From Pseudomonas benzenivorans (GTDB lineage Bacteria > Pseudomonadota > Gammaproteobacteria > Pseudomonadales > Pseudomonadaceae), in assembly GCF_900100495.1 (NCBI RefSeq), contig NZ_FNCT01000007.1:62001-126000 (forward strand): a DNA stretch of 64,000 nucleotides. The letters are read 5' to 3'. Below, in pieces: positions 17,825-26,644 of the stretch. The notes beneath the pieces were generated by a model. It saw only the letters and a list, made by a program, of their open reading frames with translations, searched no databases and was not told the origin of the DNA. A program made the translations under genes and the position numbers. The number at the start of each line of letters is the position of its first letter. The stretch's first letter is position 1.

Positions 17825-19552
17825 TTAGTGGCTGGCGGCCGACTTGTCGGCTCCGGCGGCGCTCAAGGCGTGTTTGGCCTGCTGCTCGCGCAGGCGGCGC
17901 CAGTGCGCGAGCACCGCTTCGGGCGCCCAGATCTGCGGCTCGGAGGGTTCGAAGCCGTCGGCCTGTTCGCGTTCGGCGACGGTCGCCTTGGCCAGCTCGA
18001 AGGCACGTTGCAGGTCGTCGGTCTGATTCAGCGCTTCGGCGAACAGGGCCCGGCCGAAGTAGGTGAAGTCGTTCTCTTCCGAGCAGCCGAAGGACACCCG
18101 GTCGGCACGCGCGGCGGTCATCACCAGGGTCTTGGCGTCCTGCAAACGGGGGATGAAGCCGCCGGAGAAACAGGCCGAGATCACCAGCACCTTGTGCCGT
18201 TCGCGCAGCGGTTGCAGCAGGGCGGCCAGCTCGCTGGCGGGCAGGTCGCTGAGCTGCAGGCGCGGCTGGTCGAGGTTCAGCTCGTGGCTGCGCGAGCCAT
18301 GGCTGGTCAGGTAGATGAACACCAGATCCTCCGCGCCGCTGCGTTCGGCCAGGGCCTGCACCGCACGGCTCAGGCTTTCGCGGGTGGCCAGTGGGCGGTC
18401 GGCGAGGTGGTCGCGGTGATTGGCCAGGGTTATCCGGCCGCGGGCGGCGAAGCGTTCGCCGAGCAGCTGGGCGACGTAGTCGGCTTCGCGCATGAACACG
18501 CTCTGCTTGCCGTCGCCGGCCAGGGTCAGGGCGTACAGCTCGATCTCCGGGGTCGAGGCGGGCAGGGCGGCGATGGCTGCGTCGAGCAGCCGGCCCTGCT
18601 CCAGCAGGCCGAGTTCCAGCGGGTCGGGCAGGGCGCGTCCCCGTTCGTCGCGGATCCGCTGGCCATCTCGCCAGGTACCGCCCTGCTGGCGGCCGTCGGC
18701 GAGGGCGAGGCTGCCACTGCCGGCGTATTCGCCGTCGGCGAAGTGGCCTTCATAGACGCTGCCGTCGGCCAGGCTCAGGCGACCTTGGCCATGGTAGCGC
18801 CAGTCGCGGAAGTGGCCGCGGTAATGGCTGCCGTCGGCGCCCTGGAACTCGCCGGCGCCGCTCAGCGCGCCCTCGACGAACTGGCCGCTCCAGACATCGC
18901 CGTCGGCGCTTTGATAGCGGCCCTTGCCGTGGAATTGGGTGTTGCGAAAGGAGCCGCTGTAGAGTTCGCCGGCCGCCCCGCTGAAGCTGCCCGGGCCCTG
19001 CAGCTGGCCCTTGGCGAACTCGCCGCTGTACTGGTTGCCGTACTCGTCGCTGCGCACGCCCTGGCCATTCGGCTGGCCGCGGCTGAACAGCCCCTGGAAG
19101 CGACTGCCATCGGCCCATTCGAGCAGCCCCAGGCCCTCGAACTGGCCGCGCTTGAACTGGCCGCGGTAGACCTGGCCGTCCTGCTCGAGCGTGCCCTCGC
19201 CGGCGAAGCGCCCCTCGGCGAAACCGCCCTCGTAGCGGCTGCCGTCTGTCTGACTGAGTTGGCCCTGGCCGTGGAAGGCACCGTACTGGAACGCCCCGAC
19301 ATAGCGCTCGCCATGCGCGCCGTGCCACTCGCCGGGGCCGTGCAACTGGCCGTCCTTGAACTCGCCCGAGTACCAGCTGCCGTCGCGGTAATCCAGGCGT
19401 CCGGGGCCCTGCAGCAGGCCGCCCTGGATCTCGCCGCGATAGCGTCCGCCGTCGGGCAGGATGGCGTCCGGCGGCAGCAACGGCTCGCCGTCGCCGCAGG
19501 CGGCAAGCAGCAGGGCGAGGCTCAGCAAAGCCGAGGGGGCGAGGCGGCGCAT
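17825..19552 (-). CDS. MORN-repeat lipoprotein with C-terminal peptidase C13 (legumain-like) domain
   Basis: A 575-residue protein. The lipoprotein signal ends LLLAAC with Cys19, so it is predicted to be an envelope lipoprotein. Residues about 30-300 contain eleven 23-residue MORN repeats (pattern DGxxYxGxFxxGxxHGxGxL) plus a partial twelfth. Residues about 330-540 form a caspase-hemoglobinase-fold domain with the His of TSHGS and the Cys of ISACFSGG, the catalytic dyad of clan CD peptidases. The start at 19552 puts the signal peptide first; an in-frame start at 19594 would add 14 residues. Substrate unknown. MORN repeats often bind lipid or protein partners. Confidence 0.88.
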   Translation of the reverse strand: MRRLAPSALLSLALLLAACGDGEPLLPPDAILPDGGRYRGEIQGGLLQGPGRLDYRDGSWYSGEFKDGQLHGPGEWHGAHGERYVGAFQYGAFHGQGQLSQTDGSRYEGGFAEGRFAGEGTLEQDGQVYRGQFKRGQFEGLGLLEWADGSRFQGLFSRGQPNGQGVRSDEYGNQYSGEFAKGQLQGPGSFSGAAGELYSGSFRNTQFHGKGRYQSADGDVWSGQFVEGALSGAGEFQGADGSHYRGHFRDWRYHGQGRLSLADGSVYEGHFADGEYAGSGSLALADGRQQGGTWRDGQRIRDERGRALPDPLELGLLEQGRLLDAAIAALPASTPEIELYALTLAGDGKQSVFMREADYVAQLLGERFAARGRITLANHRDHLADRPLATRESLSRAVQALAERSGAEDLVFIYLTSHGSRSHELNLDQPRLQLSDLPASELAALLQPLRERHKVLVISACFSGGFIPRLQDAKTLVMTAARADRVSFGCSEENDFTYFGRALFAEALNQTDDLQRAFELAKATVAEREQADGFEPSEPQIWAPEAVLAHWRRLREQQAKHALSAAGADKSAASH

Positions 19553-19684
19553 GACAAGCATCCAGGTCCAGGTGTTGCTGGGAGTATGCCGCAAAGTTGG
19601 GCGTGCGCGGTGCTGTGGTGCACAGCCTGGAAGCGCCGCGAGGCGTTCAACGCGCGGTTGAACGCCCGCTGTGGGTTGCGCGGG

Positions 19685-20140
19685 TCAGACGAAGCAGAGG
19701 GTCAGCGGCTCGGCGACATAGGCCGGCTTCTCCTGGCCCTCGATCTCCAGCACGGCGCGGGCCTTGAGCAGCCATTGGCCGGGGTTCTTCTCGCTGGCGT
19801 CGGTCAGGCTGACCACCAGGCGCACCTTGGCGCCGACCTTGACCGGCTGGATGAAACGCACGCTGTCCAGGCCGTAGTTGACGGCCATCTTCAGGCCTTG
19901 CGGCATGATCATGATGCCTTCCATCAGCATGGGGATCAGCGACAGCGAGAGGAAACCGTGGGCGATGGTGCTGCCGAACGGGGTGAGCTTGGCCTTTTCC
20001 GAATCGACATGGATGAACTGGTGGTCGCCGGTGCATTCGGCGAACTGGTTGATACGCTCCTGGTCGATGCTCAGCCAGTCGGAACGTCCGAGTTCCTTGC
20101 CTACGTAGTCTTTGAGTTGTGCGACGGGTACAGACGGCAT
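19685..20140 (-). CDS. MaoC family (R)-specific enoyl-CoA hydratase-like protein
   Basis: A 151-residue hot-dog-fold protein. The hydratase dyad motif is seen in CTGDHQFIHVDSEKAKLTPF followed by GSTIAHGFLSLSLI. MaoC/NodN enzymes hydrate enoyl-CoAs or bind acyl chains. The ATG at 20140 follows a strong AAGGAGGAACT Shine-Dalgarno, which decides the start over a longer open frame. Divergent from the LrgA-like gene. Confidence 0.9.
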   Translation of the reverse strand: MPSVPVAQLKDYVGKELGRSDWLSIDQERINQFAECTGDHQFIHVDSEKAKLTPFGSTIAHGFLSLSLIPMLMEGIMIMPQGLKMAVNYGLDSVRFIQPVKVGAKVRLVVSLTDASEKNPGQWLLKARAVLEIEGQEKPAYVAEPLTLCFV

Positions 20141-20383
20141 AGTTCCTCCTTGAGGAGACGGGGTTTTGTTGTTTTTCGAGGCGAACCGCTCAGGTCGTAG
20201 ATCATCATGGGCCGCGCGCCGGGTCAAGCCTGCAGTGCCTTGCTGAATAGCGGGTTATAGCCGGGCGGCGTGCCGGCCTATAATGGCCGCGGTTCGCCGG
20301 GCCCCGCGGGGCTCGCTGTCATGCTGGGCGGTCGCCGCCTGCGCCGCCGTGATGTTCGCGGCCACTCGATCTGGAGATTGCCC

Positions 20384-20746
20384 ATGCTGCTACGCGGCTT
20401 GTCCTGGCTGGTGCTGTGCCAATTGCTCGGCACCGGGCTCAACGCCCTGTTTCTGCCGATGCTGCCGGGGCCGATCATCGGCCTGGTGCTGCTGTTCGCC
20501 TTCCTGCTGCTGCGCGGCGAGGTCGACGAGCCGCTGCAGTTGGCCGCCAGCAGCCTGCTCAAGTACCTGCCGTTGCTGCTGGTGCCGCCGGCCGTCGGGG
20601 TGATGGCCTACGCCGAGGCGATTGCCGCGGACTTCTGGGCGGTGATCGGCGCGCTGCTGCTGTCGCTGGTGCTGTCGGTGATGTTCGCCGGCTGGATGAT
20701 GCAGAAGCTCATCGAGCGCCAGCAGCGCCGGCGGGAGGACGCATGA
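20384..20746 (+). CDS. CidA/LrgA family holin-like protein
   Basis: A 120-residue membrane protein with four predicted helices; NALFLPMLPGPIIGLVLLFA is the CidA/LrgA signature. These proteins are holin-like and affect autolysis or, in some bacteria, pyruvate transport. The ATG at 20384 follows GGAG and places the first helix at the N-terminus; the frame is open upstream but GC-rich and non-conserved. Its stop overlaps the LrgB-like start by 4 bp. Confidence 0.9.
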   Translation: MLLRGLSWLVLCQLLGTGLNALFLPMLPGPIIGLVLLFAFLLLRGEVDEPLQLAASSLLKYLPLLLVPPAVGVMAYAEAIAADFWAVIGALLLSLVLSVMFAGWMMQKLIERQQRRREDA

Positions 20747-21459
20747 GCCTGGACTGGTACGGCGCCTGGCAGGCGGTGACGCATCATCCGTTGTTCGGCG
20801 CCGGCGTCACCCTCGGCGCCTATCAGGTGGCCATGGCGGCCTACGAGAGGACGCGCTGGATGTTCCTGCAGCCGGTGCTGCTGTCGATGGCGATGGTGAT
20901 CGGCGTGTTGCTGCTGTGCGGCCTGAACTTCGCCGAGTACCGGGTCAGCGCCGAAGCCCTGACCCTGTTCCTCGGCCCGGCCACCGTGGCCCTGGCGGTG
21001 CCGCTGTTTCTCAACCTGCGGCGGATTCGCCAGCTGTTCTGGCCGACCGTGCTGACCCTGCTGGTCGCCGGCGTGCTGGCGACGGTGCTCGGCGTGGCGC
21101 TGGCCTGGAGCTTCGGCGCCGAGCGGATCATGCTGATGAGCATGGCGCCGAAGTCGGTGACCTCGCCGATCGCCATGCTGGTGGCCAGCCAGATCGGCGG
21201 CATCGCCGCGCTGGCCGCGGTGTTCGTGATGATCACCGGGGTGGCCGGGGCGATGCTCGGGCCGTCCTTGCTGCGCCTGTGCGGCGTGCGCCACCAGGCG
21301 GCGCTGGGCATGGCCCTGGGCATGACCGCGCATGCGGTCGGCACGGCACGGGCGATGCAGGAAAGCGAGGAGTGCGGGGCCTTCGCCGCCTTGGCGATGA
21401 GCCTGATGGGCGTGGCCACGGCGGTGCTGCTGCCGCTGGCGCTTGCCCTGCTGGCGTGA
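20743..21459 (+). CDS. LrgB family protein
   Basis: A 238-residue polytopic membrane protein, partner of the CidA/LrgA-like protein with which it overlaps (ATGA). The family segment MAPKSVTSPIAMLVASQIGG and the C-terminal GMTAHAVGTARAMQESE are intact. The pair is thought to control murein hydrolase activity or metabolite flux across the inner membrane. Confidence 0.93.
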   Translation: MSLDWYGAWQAVTHHPLFGAGVTLGAYQVAMAAYERTRWMFLQPVLLSMAMVIGVLLLCGLNFAEYRVSAEALTLFLGPATVALAVPLFLNLRRIRQLFWPTVLTLLVAGVLATVLGVALAWSFGAERIMLMSMAPKSVTSPIAMLVASQIGGIAALAAVFVMITGVAGAMLGPSLLRLCGVRHQAALGMALGMTAHAVGTARAMQESEECGAFAALAMSLMGVATAVLLPLALALLA

Positions 21460-21469
21460 GGTGGAGCCG

Positions 21470-22060
21470 ATGAATCTAGCCCTGTTCCCACTGAATACCG
21501 TGCTGTTCCCCGGCTGTCTGCTCGACTTGCAGATCTTCGAGGCGCGCTACCTGGACATGGTCAGCCGCTGCATGAAGCAGGGCGAAGGCTTCGGCGTGGT
21601 GTGCATCGTCGAGGGCGAGGAAGTCGGCGAGGCCGCCGAGCGCTTCGCGGCGATTGGCTGCGAAGCGCTGATCCGCGACTTCCAGCAACTGCCCAACGGC
21701 CTGCTGGGGATTCGGGTCGAAGGCGCCCGGCGCTTCAAGGTCAGCCGTGCCCGGGTGCTGGCGGACCAACTGACCGTCGCCGAGGTCGACTGGCTGGCGG
21801 ATGGCCCGGAACGCCCGTTGCTCGCCGCGCATGCCGACCTGGCGGCGCTGCTCAATGCCCTGGCCGAACACCCGCTGGTCGCCGCGCTGGGCATGGGCGC
21901 TGCGGTCGGCGGGCAGGCGGCCCTGGCCAATCGACTGGCCTACCTGCTGCCGCTGGCGGCCGAGCAGAAACTGCAGGTGCTGGCGCTCGACGAGCCGCTG
22001 GAACGCCTGGAGCTGCTGCAGGACCTGCTCGACCGGCTGCAGGGCGAGCTCAGCGGCTGA
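21470..22060 (+). CDS. Lon protease N-terminal-domain (substrate-binding) protein
   Basis: A 196-residue stand-alone LON substrate-binding domain: MNLALFPLNTVLFPGCLLDL, then IFEARYLDM, matches the Lon-N start. There is no ATPase or peptidase domain. Such proteins are of unknown function in proteobacteria. It begins 10 bp after the lrgB-like stop and is probably co-transcribed. The ATG at 21470 after GTGGAG is preferred over a start 9 codons upstream inside lrgB. Confidence 0.87.
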   Translation: MNLALFPLNTVLFPGCLLDLQIFEARYLDMVSRCMKQGEGFGVVCIVEGEEVGEAAERFAAIGCEALIRDFQQLPNGLLGIRVEGARRFKVSRARVLADQLTVAEVDWLADGPERPLLAAHADLAALLNALAEHPLVAALGMGAAVGGQAALANRLAYLLPLAAEQKLQVLALDEPLERLELLQDLLDRLQGELSG

Positions 22061-22066
22061 AGCGGC

Positions 22067-23383
22067 TCAATAGCGATACAGCAGTACGCCGGCCGACAGT
22101 TGCCAGGTGGCAATGGCCCCGAGCAGCCCCAGGCTTGCCGGCAGGGCCAGCCACCAGACCTTCGCCGAGAGTGCCGTCAACGGCCTCTGCCATTGGCTCA
22201 GGCCCAGGCTGAGGGCGCACAGGCCGCCCGCCAGCAGGGCGCCGGCGATTATGTCGCTCGGCCAATGCACGCCCAGGTAGACCCGCGACAGGGCGATGGC
22301 CAGCGCCGGCAAGCCGGCCAGCAGCAGCCAGGTCAGGCGCAGGCGTGCCGGTTGGCCGCGCCCGGCCAGCACGCCGAGGACCAGGAAGAAGGCGAACGCC
22401 GCCGAGCTGTGCCCGCTGGGGAAGCTGAAACTGTGCAGGGGTTCGAGCAGCACCTCCGGACGCTGGCGGGCGAACAGCGCCTTCAGCGCGCCGTTGGCCA
22501 GTGCCGTGCCGAGCAGGGCGCCCACGGCGAACTGCAGCGCGCGCCACTGCCGGGCCAGCAGCAGCGACAGGCACAGCAGCGCGCCGGCAGCCAGTTGCGT
22601 GGTGAAGTCGCCGAGACGGGTGACCAGCACCATCAGGCTGTCGAGGCTGGCGCTGCGTTGTTCCTGCACCAGCGCCAGCAGGCCCTGGTCGAGCTGGCCC
22701 AGGCGCGGCCAGCCGAGCAACAGGCCGGCGAGCAGCAGCAGGCTCAAGCCGCCGGCGCTCAGGCTGGCATGGCGCTGTTCGCGCAGGCTGCCGTGCATGC
22801 TGACCAGCAGCAGGACCGCGATACCGCCGGCGAGCAGCGCGGCCTGGGGCCAGAAGCCCGGCGGCAATGGCAGGCGCAAGGCGGCGCCGGTGGCCCAGCC
22901 CGGCAGCAGGTAGGCGACGGCCCAGCCGGCGGCGGCCAGCAGGCTGACCGCGATGAAGCGCCCCAGCGGCATGTTGAGCATGCCGGCGACCATCGGCAGC
23001 ATCGGCCGCAGCGGGCCGATATAGCGGCCGACCAGCAGGCTGGCGACGCCGTAGCGCTGGAAATACGCCTCGGCGCCGAGCAGCCACTGCGGGTGATGGC
23101 GCAGCCCCGGCAGGCGGCGGATGTCCTGGTGGAAGTAACGGCCGATGGCGTAGGACAGCGCGTCGCCGAGCAGGCCGCCGAAATAGGCCAGGGCCAGGGT
23201 GGCGCCGAGGCTCAGGGCGCCGTTGCCGGCCAGCACGGCGACGGCGAACAGCAGAATGGTGCCCGGCACGAGGATTCCGGCAATCGCCAGGCACTCGACG
23301 CAGGCGATCAGGAAAATCGCCAGGCCCAGCCAGGTGGGATTGGCCGCGAGCCAGGCGCTCAAGCTGTCGAGCCATGGACTCAT
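22067..23383 (-). CDS. DedA family membrane protein fused to PAP2-type lipid phosphatase
   Basis: A 438-residue polytopic membrane protein. Residues about 10-200 are a DedA (VTT) domain with LGDALSYAIGRYF and LLVGRYIGPLRPMLPMVAGM. Residues about 230-430 are a PAP2 phosphatase with all three motifs: KALFARQRPE, FPSGHSSAA and SRVYLGVHWPSD. DedA proteins move lipids such as undecaprenyl phosphate across membranes, and PAP2 enzymes dephosphorylate lipid pyrophosphates, so the fusion suggests recycling or remodelling of a lipid carrier. The start overlaps the mpg stop by 4 bp. Confidence 0.92.
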   Translation of the reverse strand: MSPWLDSLSAWLAANPTWLGLAIFLIACVECLAIAGILVPGTILLFAVAVLAGNGALSLGATLALAYFGGLLGDALSYAIGRYFHQDIRRLPGLRHHPQWLLGAEAYFQRYGVASLLVGRYIGPLRPMLPMVAGMLNMPLGRFIAVSLLAAAGWAVAYLLPGWATGAALRLPLPPGFWPQAALLAGGIAVLLLVSMHGSLREQRHASLSAGGLSLLLLAGLLLGWPRLGQLDQGLLALVQEQRSASLDSLMVLVTRLGDFTTQLAAGALLCLSLLLARQWRALQFAVGALLGTALANGALKALFARQRPEVLLEPLHSFSFPSGHSSAAFAFFLVLGVLAGRGQPARLRLTWLLLAGLPALAIALSRVYLGVHWPSDIIAGALLAGGLCALSLGLSQWQRPLTALSAKVWWLALPASLGLLGAIATWQLSAGVLLYRY

Positions 23384-24096
23384 AGGTGCTCATCCAGCGG
23401 GCCGAGTAGCTGGAAGTCGCGCCCCTCGCGTTGGCCGCGACGCAGCGGGTTGCGCGTGCAAAAGCGGGCAAAGGCGGCATCGACGAAGCGGTAGGGCAGG
23501 TGCTCGTCACGTCCGGCGGGAATTCCCAGACGGGTGGTCTGGACGATCTGCGCCGGGCGTTCGCCGACCTCCTCGACGAACAGACGCTGCGTGTCGAAGC
23601 GCTGCGCATCCCAGTCCGGCACCTTGAGGCCGAGCGCCTTGCACAGCAGGGTTTGCCCGGCGCAGAGCTTTTCCGGCCGGCGTGGCCGGCCCTGGGCGTC
23701 CGGATTGTTGGCCTGCATCCGCGCCAGGCTGGCGTCGCCGGATTGGGCGTCGAGCCAGGGCTGGGCGGACTTGATCAGCACCGCGTTGCCCGGGCCCTGG
23801 GCGCTGAAGTTCAGCGAGTCGCCGCCGCGTGCGTAGTACATGTAGATGTGCCCGCCGCCCTCGAACAACGCCCGGCGCTTCTCGGTGTAGCCGAGCGAGG
23901 CGTGGCTGCCCTTTTCCGCCAGGTAGTAGGCTTCGGTCTCGATGATCCGCGCGCTCAGCCAGAGTTCGCCGCAGCGGTGACGGATCACCTTGCCGAGCAA
24001 CTCGCGGGCGACCTGGCGCGCGTCGCGGTCGAAGAAACCGTCGGGCAGCGGCCTGGCCTGGGGCCAGGGCAAACTAAGGATGGGTTCGTATGGCAT
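23380..24096 (-). CDS. mpg: DNA-3-methyladenine glycosylase (AAG/MPG type)
   Basis: A 238-residue base-excision repair enzyme that removes alkylated purines. The conserved ARIIETEAYYLAEKGSHAS carries the catalytic Glu; GGHIYMYYARGG and NNPDAQGRPRRPEKLCAGQ are further family segments. The ATG at 24096 (MPYEPILSLPWP) is chosen; a longer frame would add a spurious hydrophobic stretch. Overlaps the DedA-PAP2 gene downstream, so they share a transcript. Divergent from the PPM methyltransferase. Confidence 0.9.
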   Translation of the reverse strand: MPYEPILSLPWPQARPLPDGFFDRDARQVARELLGKVIRHRCGELWLSARIIETEAYYLAEKGSHASLGYTEKRRALFEGGGHIYMYYARGGDSLNFSAQGPGNAVLIKSAQPWLDAQSGDASLARMQANNPDAQGRPRRPEKLCAGQTLLCKALGLKVPDWDAQRFDTQRLFVEEVGERPAQIVQTTRLGIPAGRDEHLPYRFVDAAFARFCTRNPLRRGQREGRDFQLLGPLDEHL

Positions 24097-24160
24097 GCGG
24101 TACCAAGGGGCGACAGCCAGGCATAGGCTGGCGGCGATCATAACAATAAGAGTGGTGACC

Positions 24161-25015
24161 ATGCCCGAGCGTGCCCGTGCCAGCAGCGCCCACATCAGCC
24201 CCAGCGCGCATTACACCGGCTATGTCTGGTATCGCCACCGGCTGGCCGAGCCGGCCTTCGCCACCGCCTTCGGCCGCTGCGTGCATGGCCTGCTGGCGCC
24301 GATCGCCTGGGGCGCGCGGGTCGGTTTCGGCCTGGATATCGAGCAAATCCTGCTGCAACGGCATCTGCAGATCGACGCCCGGCTGAGCGCGGCGATCGAG
24401 CGCGGCGGCGTGCGCCAGGTGGTGGAAATCGCCTGTGGCCTGTCGCCGCGTGGCCGCCGCTTCGCCGCGCGCTACCCCGAGTTGCGTTACCTGGAGGCCG
24501 ACCTGCCGGCGATGGCTGCGCGCAAGCGCCTGTTGCTGCATGCGCAGGGCTGGCTGGATCGGCGGCATCGGGTCCGGGCGGTGGACATCCTCGCCGAGCG
24601 GGGTGGCAACAGCCTGGCGGCCTTGTTCGCCGAGCTGAATCACGAGGAGCCGGTGCTGGTGATAACCGAGGGTCTGGTGAACTACTTCGAGCTGCCGCTG
24701 ATCGAGTCCTTCTGGACGCGCCTGGCGGGCGAGCTCGCCCGGTTCCCGCAGGCGAGCTACCTGACCGAGCTGTACCCGGACCTGCGCGAGCATCCGCGCT
24801 ACCGGCAGCTGCGCTGGGGCGTCGAGCTGATCGGCCGGCTGACCCGCGGCAGCTATCCGCTGCATTACCGCAACGCCGAGGAAATCATCGCCGGCTTCCG
24901 GCGCTGCGGTTTCCGCCGGGTCGAGGTGTTCGATCCGAGCCTCGATAGCGCTGCGCTGGGGCTGCCGCCGGCACGAAGCGCGGGGCTGGTGCGGGTGGTC
25001 CAGGCCGGGGTCTGA
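24161..25015 (+). CDS. Leucine carboxyl methyltransferase (PPM) family class I methyltransferase
   Basis: A 284-residue protein with VVEIACGLSPRGRRFAARYP (SAM motif, about 85-105), YLEADLPAMAARKR and VLVITEGLVNYFELP, features of the LCMT/PPM group in which polyketide, O- or carboxyl-methylation is common. The bacterial substrate is unknown. The ATG at 24161 follows AGAGTGGTGACC and begins about 65 bp from the divergent mpg start. Confidence 0.85.
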   Translation: MPERARASSAHISPSAHYTGYVWYRHRLAEPAFATAFGRCVHGLLAPIAWGARVGFGLDIEQILLQRHLQIDARLSAAIERGGVRQVVEIACGLSPRGRRFAARYPELRYLEADLPAMAARKRLLLHAQGWLDRRHRVRAVDILAERGGNSLAALFAELNHEEPVLVITEGLVNYFELPLIESFWTRLAGELARFPQASYLTELYPDLREHPRYRQLRWGVELIGRLTRGSYPLHYRNAEEIIAGFRRCGFRRVEVFDPSLDSAALGLPPARSAGLVRVVQAGV

Positions 25016-25024
25016 CTGTGGCCT

Positions 25025-25090
25025 GGGTAGGTTAGGCGCATGCCAGGGTGGTGTCGGTTTGCTCGGAGTCTGTCGCGCCGTAACCCACCC
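25025..25090. repeat. GTAGGTT-type inverted repeat between convergent genes
   Basis: GGGTAGGTTAGGCGC (25025-25039) and GCGCCGTAACCCACCC (25075-25090) are inverse with two differences. It fills most of the gap between the convergent methyltransferase and hydrolase genes and may act as a terminator. Confidence 0.55.
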
Positions 25091-25108
25091 TTGTATCTGC
25101 GTTCGCCG

Positions 25109-26338
25109 TCAGGCGCAGGCTGCTGCCGGTAGTCGGGTTGGGGCCAATTGTGCGGCCAGGGCGGCGCTGGCCGCCGCGTCGCTGTGCGGGAAGACGAAGG
25201 CCAGCCCGCTGCCGGTGTGGCGCAGCGGCAGCAACGGCAGCGGCGGCAGGTCGCCGCTGAGCAGTTGCCAGCCGCGCAGCGGGGCGACCCTGGGCAGCTC
25301 GGCGTGCAGCAAGCCGCCGAAGAAGCCCAGCTCGGCCAGCTCCACGGGCCATTCGCCGCCGTCGGCATGGCGCACTCGCGCGTGCCGGTTGGCCGGGGCC
25401 AGGCGCGCTTCGTGGCGTCTCTCCAGGCTCAGCAACCGGTTGCGCGGCAGGCGGGTGACGCCACTGCTGGCGTGCGGCAGGGCGTCGCCGCGCAGGAAGG
25501 GACCGTACAGGCTGGCGCAGGCTGAGCGGCGTTCGAACTGGGCCAGGTGGTCGGCGTTGTGGACCAGCGCGCACTCGCCATCGGCGCAGGCCGCGGCGAA
25601 GCGCGCCTGCTCCCAGGGCTGGGTGAAGTGGTCGTACTCGCCGGCGAGCAACTGGGTCGGGCAGCGCGGGTGGCTGGCGAAGCCGTGGAAGTCCAGCAGG
25701 CGCCGGCTGTTCTGCCGGTAGCGTTCGATCTCGGCCGGCGACAGGCGCTGCATCTGCCGCAGCAGGGCCTTGCGGAACACCGGGGGGACGCCGGTTTCCT
25801 GCAGGCGCAGCGGATTCAGCAGGCCGGTCAGCGCGCCCTGGGCAAAGGCTTCGCTGCGGCCTTCGGCGAGCAGCGCCAGGCCTTCTTCCAGCAGCAGGCG
25901 CGCACCGGGGCGGCCGAACGCGGTGATCCCGGCGAGCAGCAGGCGCGCGCAGCGCTGCGGGTGGCGGGCGGCGAACAGCGCGGCGAGGGCCGAGCCGTAG
26001 GACAGGCCGATCGGCATCAGCGCCGGCAGGCGCAGTTCTTCGGCGAAGGCGGCGATCAGGTCGGCGAGCGCTTCCAGGCCAAGCTCCGGCGCCAGTTGCA
26101 GGTTGCCGCCCTGGCTGGGCAGGTCGAGCAGGATGACCGGGTGTTGGCTGAGCAGTTCGCCGACTTCGCTGGCGAACGAGCGGAAGCTCTGGAAGGCGCC
26201 GCCGAGCAGCAGCACCGGCGCGCGCGGGTCGTCGCTGCGTTCGGCGTAGGCCTGGTAGTGCAGGCGCCAGGTGCCGAGTTCGAGTACCTCGGGGGTGGAG
26301 CCGAGTTGCGCGGCGCTGTAGTCGGTACGGTATCGCAT
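25109..26338 (-). CDS. Alpha/beta hydrolase with probable C-terminal PilZ-like domain
   Basis: A 409-residue protein. Residues 20-290 are an alpha/beta hydrolase: oxyanion region LLLGGAFQSF (44-53), nucleophile S113 in GLSYGS, acid D236 in GEYDH and base H264 in NADHL. The hydrolase part recalls RhlA. Residues about 300-400 follow a PilZ plan: SLERRHEAR (304-312, like RRxxR) then PVELAELGFFGG (331-342, like D/NxSxxG) but with the consensus residues partly changed, so c-di-GMP binding is doubtful. The ATG at 26338 is chosen from several in-frame starts. Confidence 0.78.
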   Translation of the reverse strand: MRYRTDYSAAQLGSTPEVLELGTWRLHYQAYAERSDDPRAPVLLLGGAFQSFRSFASEVGELLSQHPVILLDLPSQGGNLQLAPELGLEALADLIAAFAEELRLPALMPIGLSYGSALAALFAARHPQRCARLLLAGITAFGRPGARLLLEEGLALLAEGRSEAFAQGALTGLLNPLRLQETGVPPVFRKALLRQMQRLSPAEIERYRQNSRRLLDFHGFASHPRCPTQLLAGEYDHFTQPWEQARFAAACADGECALVHNADHLAQFERRSACASLYGPFLRGDALPHASSGVTRLPRNRLLSLERRHEARLAPANRHARVRHADGGEWPVELAELGFFGGLLHAELPRVAPLRGWQLLSGDLPPLPLLPLRHTGSGLAFVFPHSDAAASAALAAQLAPTRLPAAACA

Positions 26339-26644
26339 GGCGAGCACTCCGGCGGTAACCCGCCTTTTCTTGTTCTCGTACGGCAGGCTGTGCCGGCGCA
26401 GGGCCGGTTTCCCTGAAGCCCAGGTTGAAGGTATACATTGGTCGCCGTTTTGTTTACCCAACCTTCGGGCGGCCTGCGGCAGTGAGTGTCACCGTCCCGC
26501 ACCGGGAGTTCGCGGCCGGCGGCCTGCGGCGTTACCGCGGCGGACTGGCGGACGGCCTGTCTACCATCTGCCCGGCGCCGCTGTGCGCGGGGCTGTGGCG
26601 CCGCTATAATCAGCCGCTTTCCTTATTGCCAGGCCACCGAGACC
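26339..26644. other. Divergent intergenic region between the hydrolase and proA
   Basis: 306 bp with no convincing gene. It must hold both promoters. A consensus TATAAT is present at 26605-26610 for proA. GC-rich hairpins near 26516-26540 are also seen. No known operator or riboswitch was recognised. Confidence 0.5.
26605..26610 (+). promoter_or_regulatory. -10 element (TATAAT) of the proA promoter
   Basis: A consensus hexamer 35 bp before the proA start. No good -35 is seen at 16-18 bp upstream, so an activator or sigma-factor contact may be needed. Confidence 0.45.
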
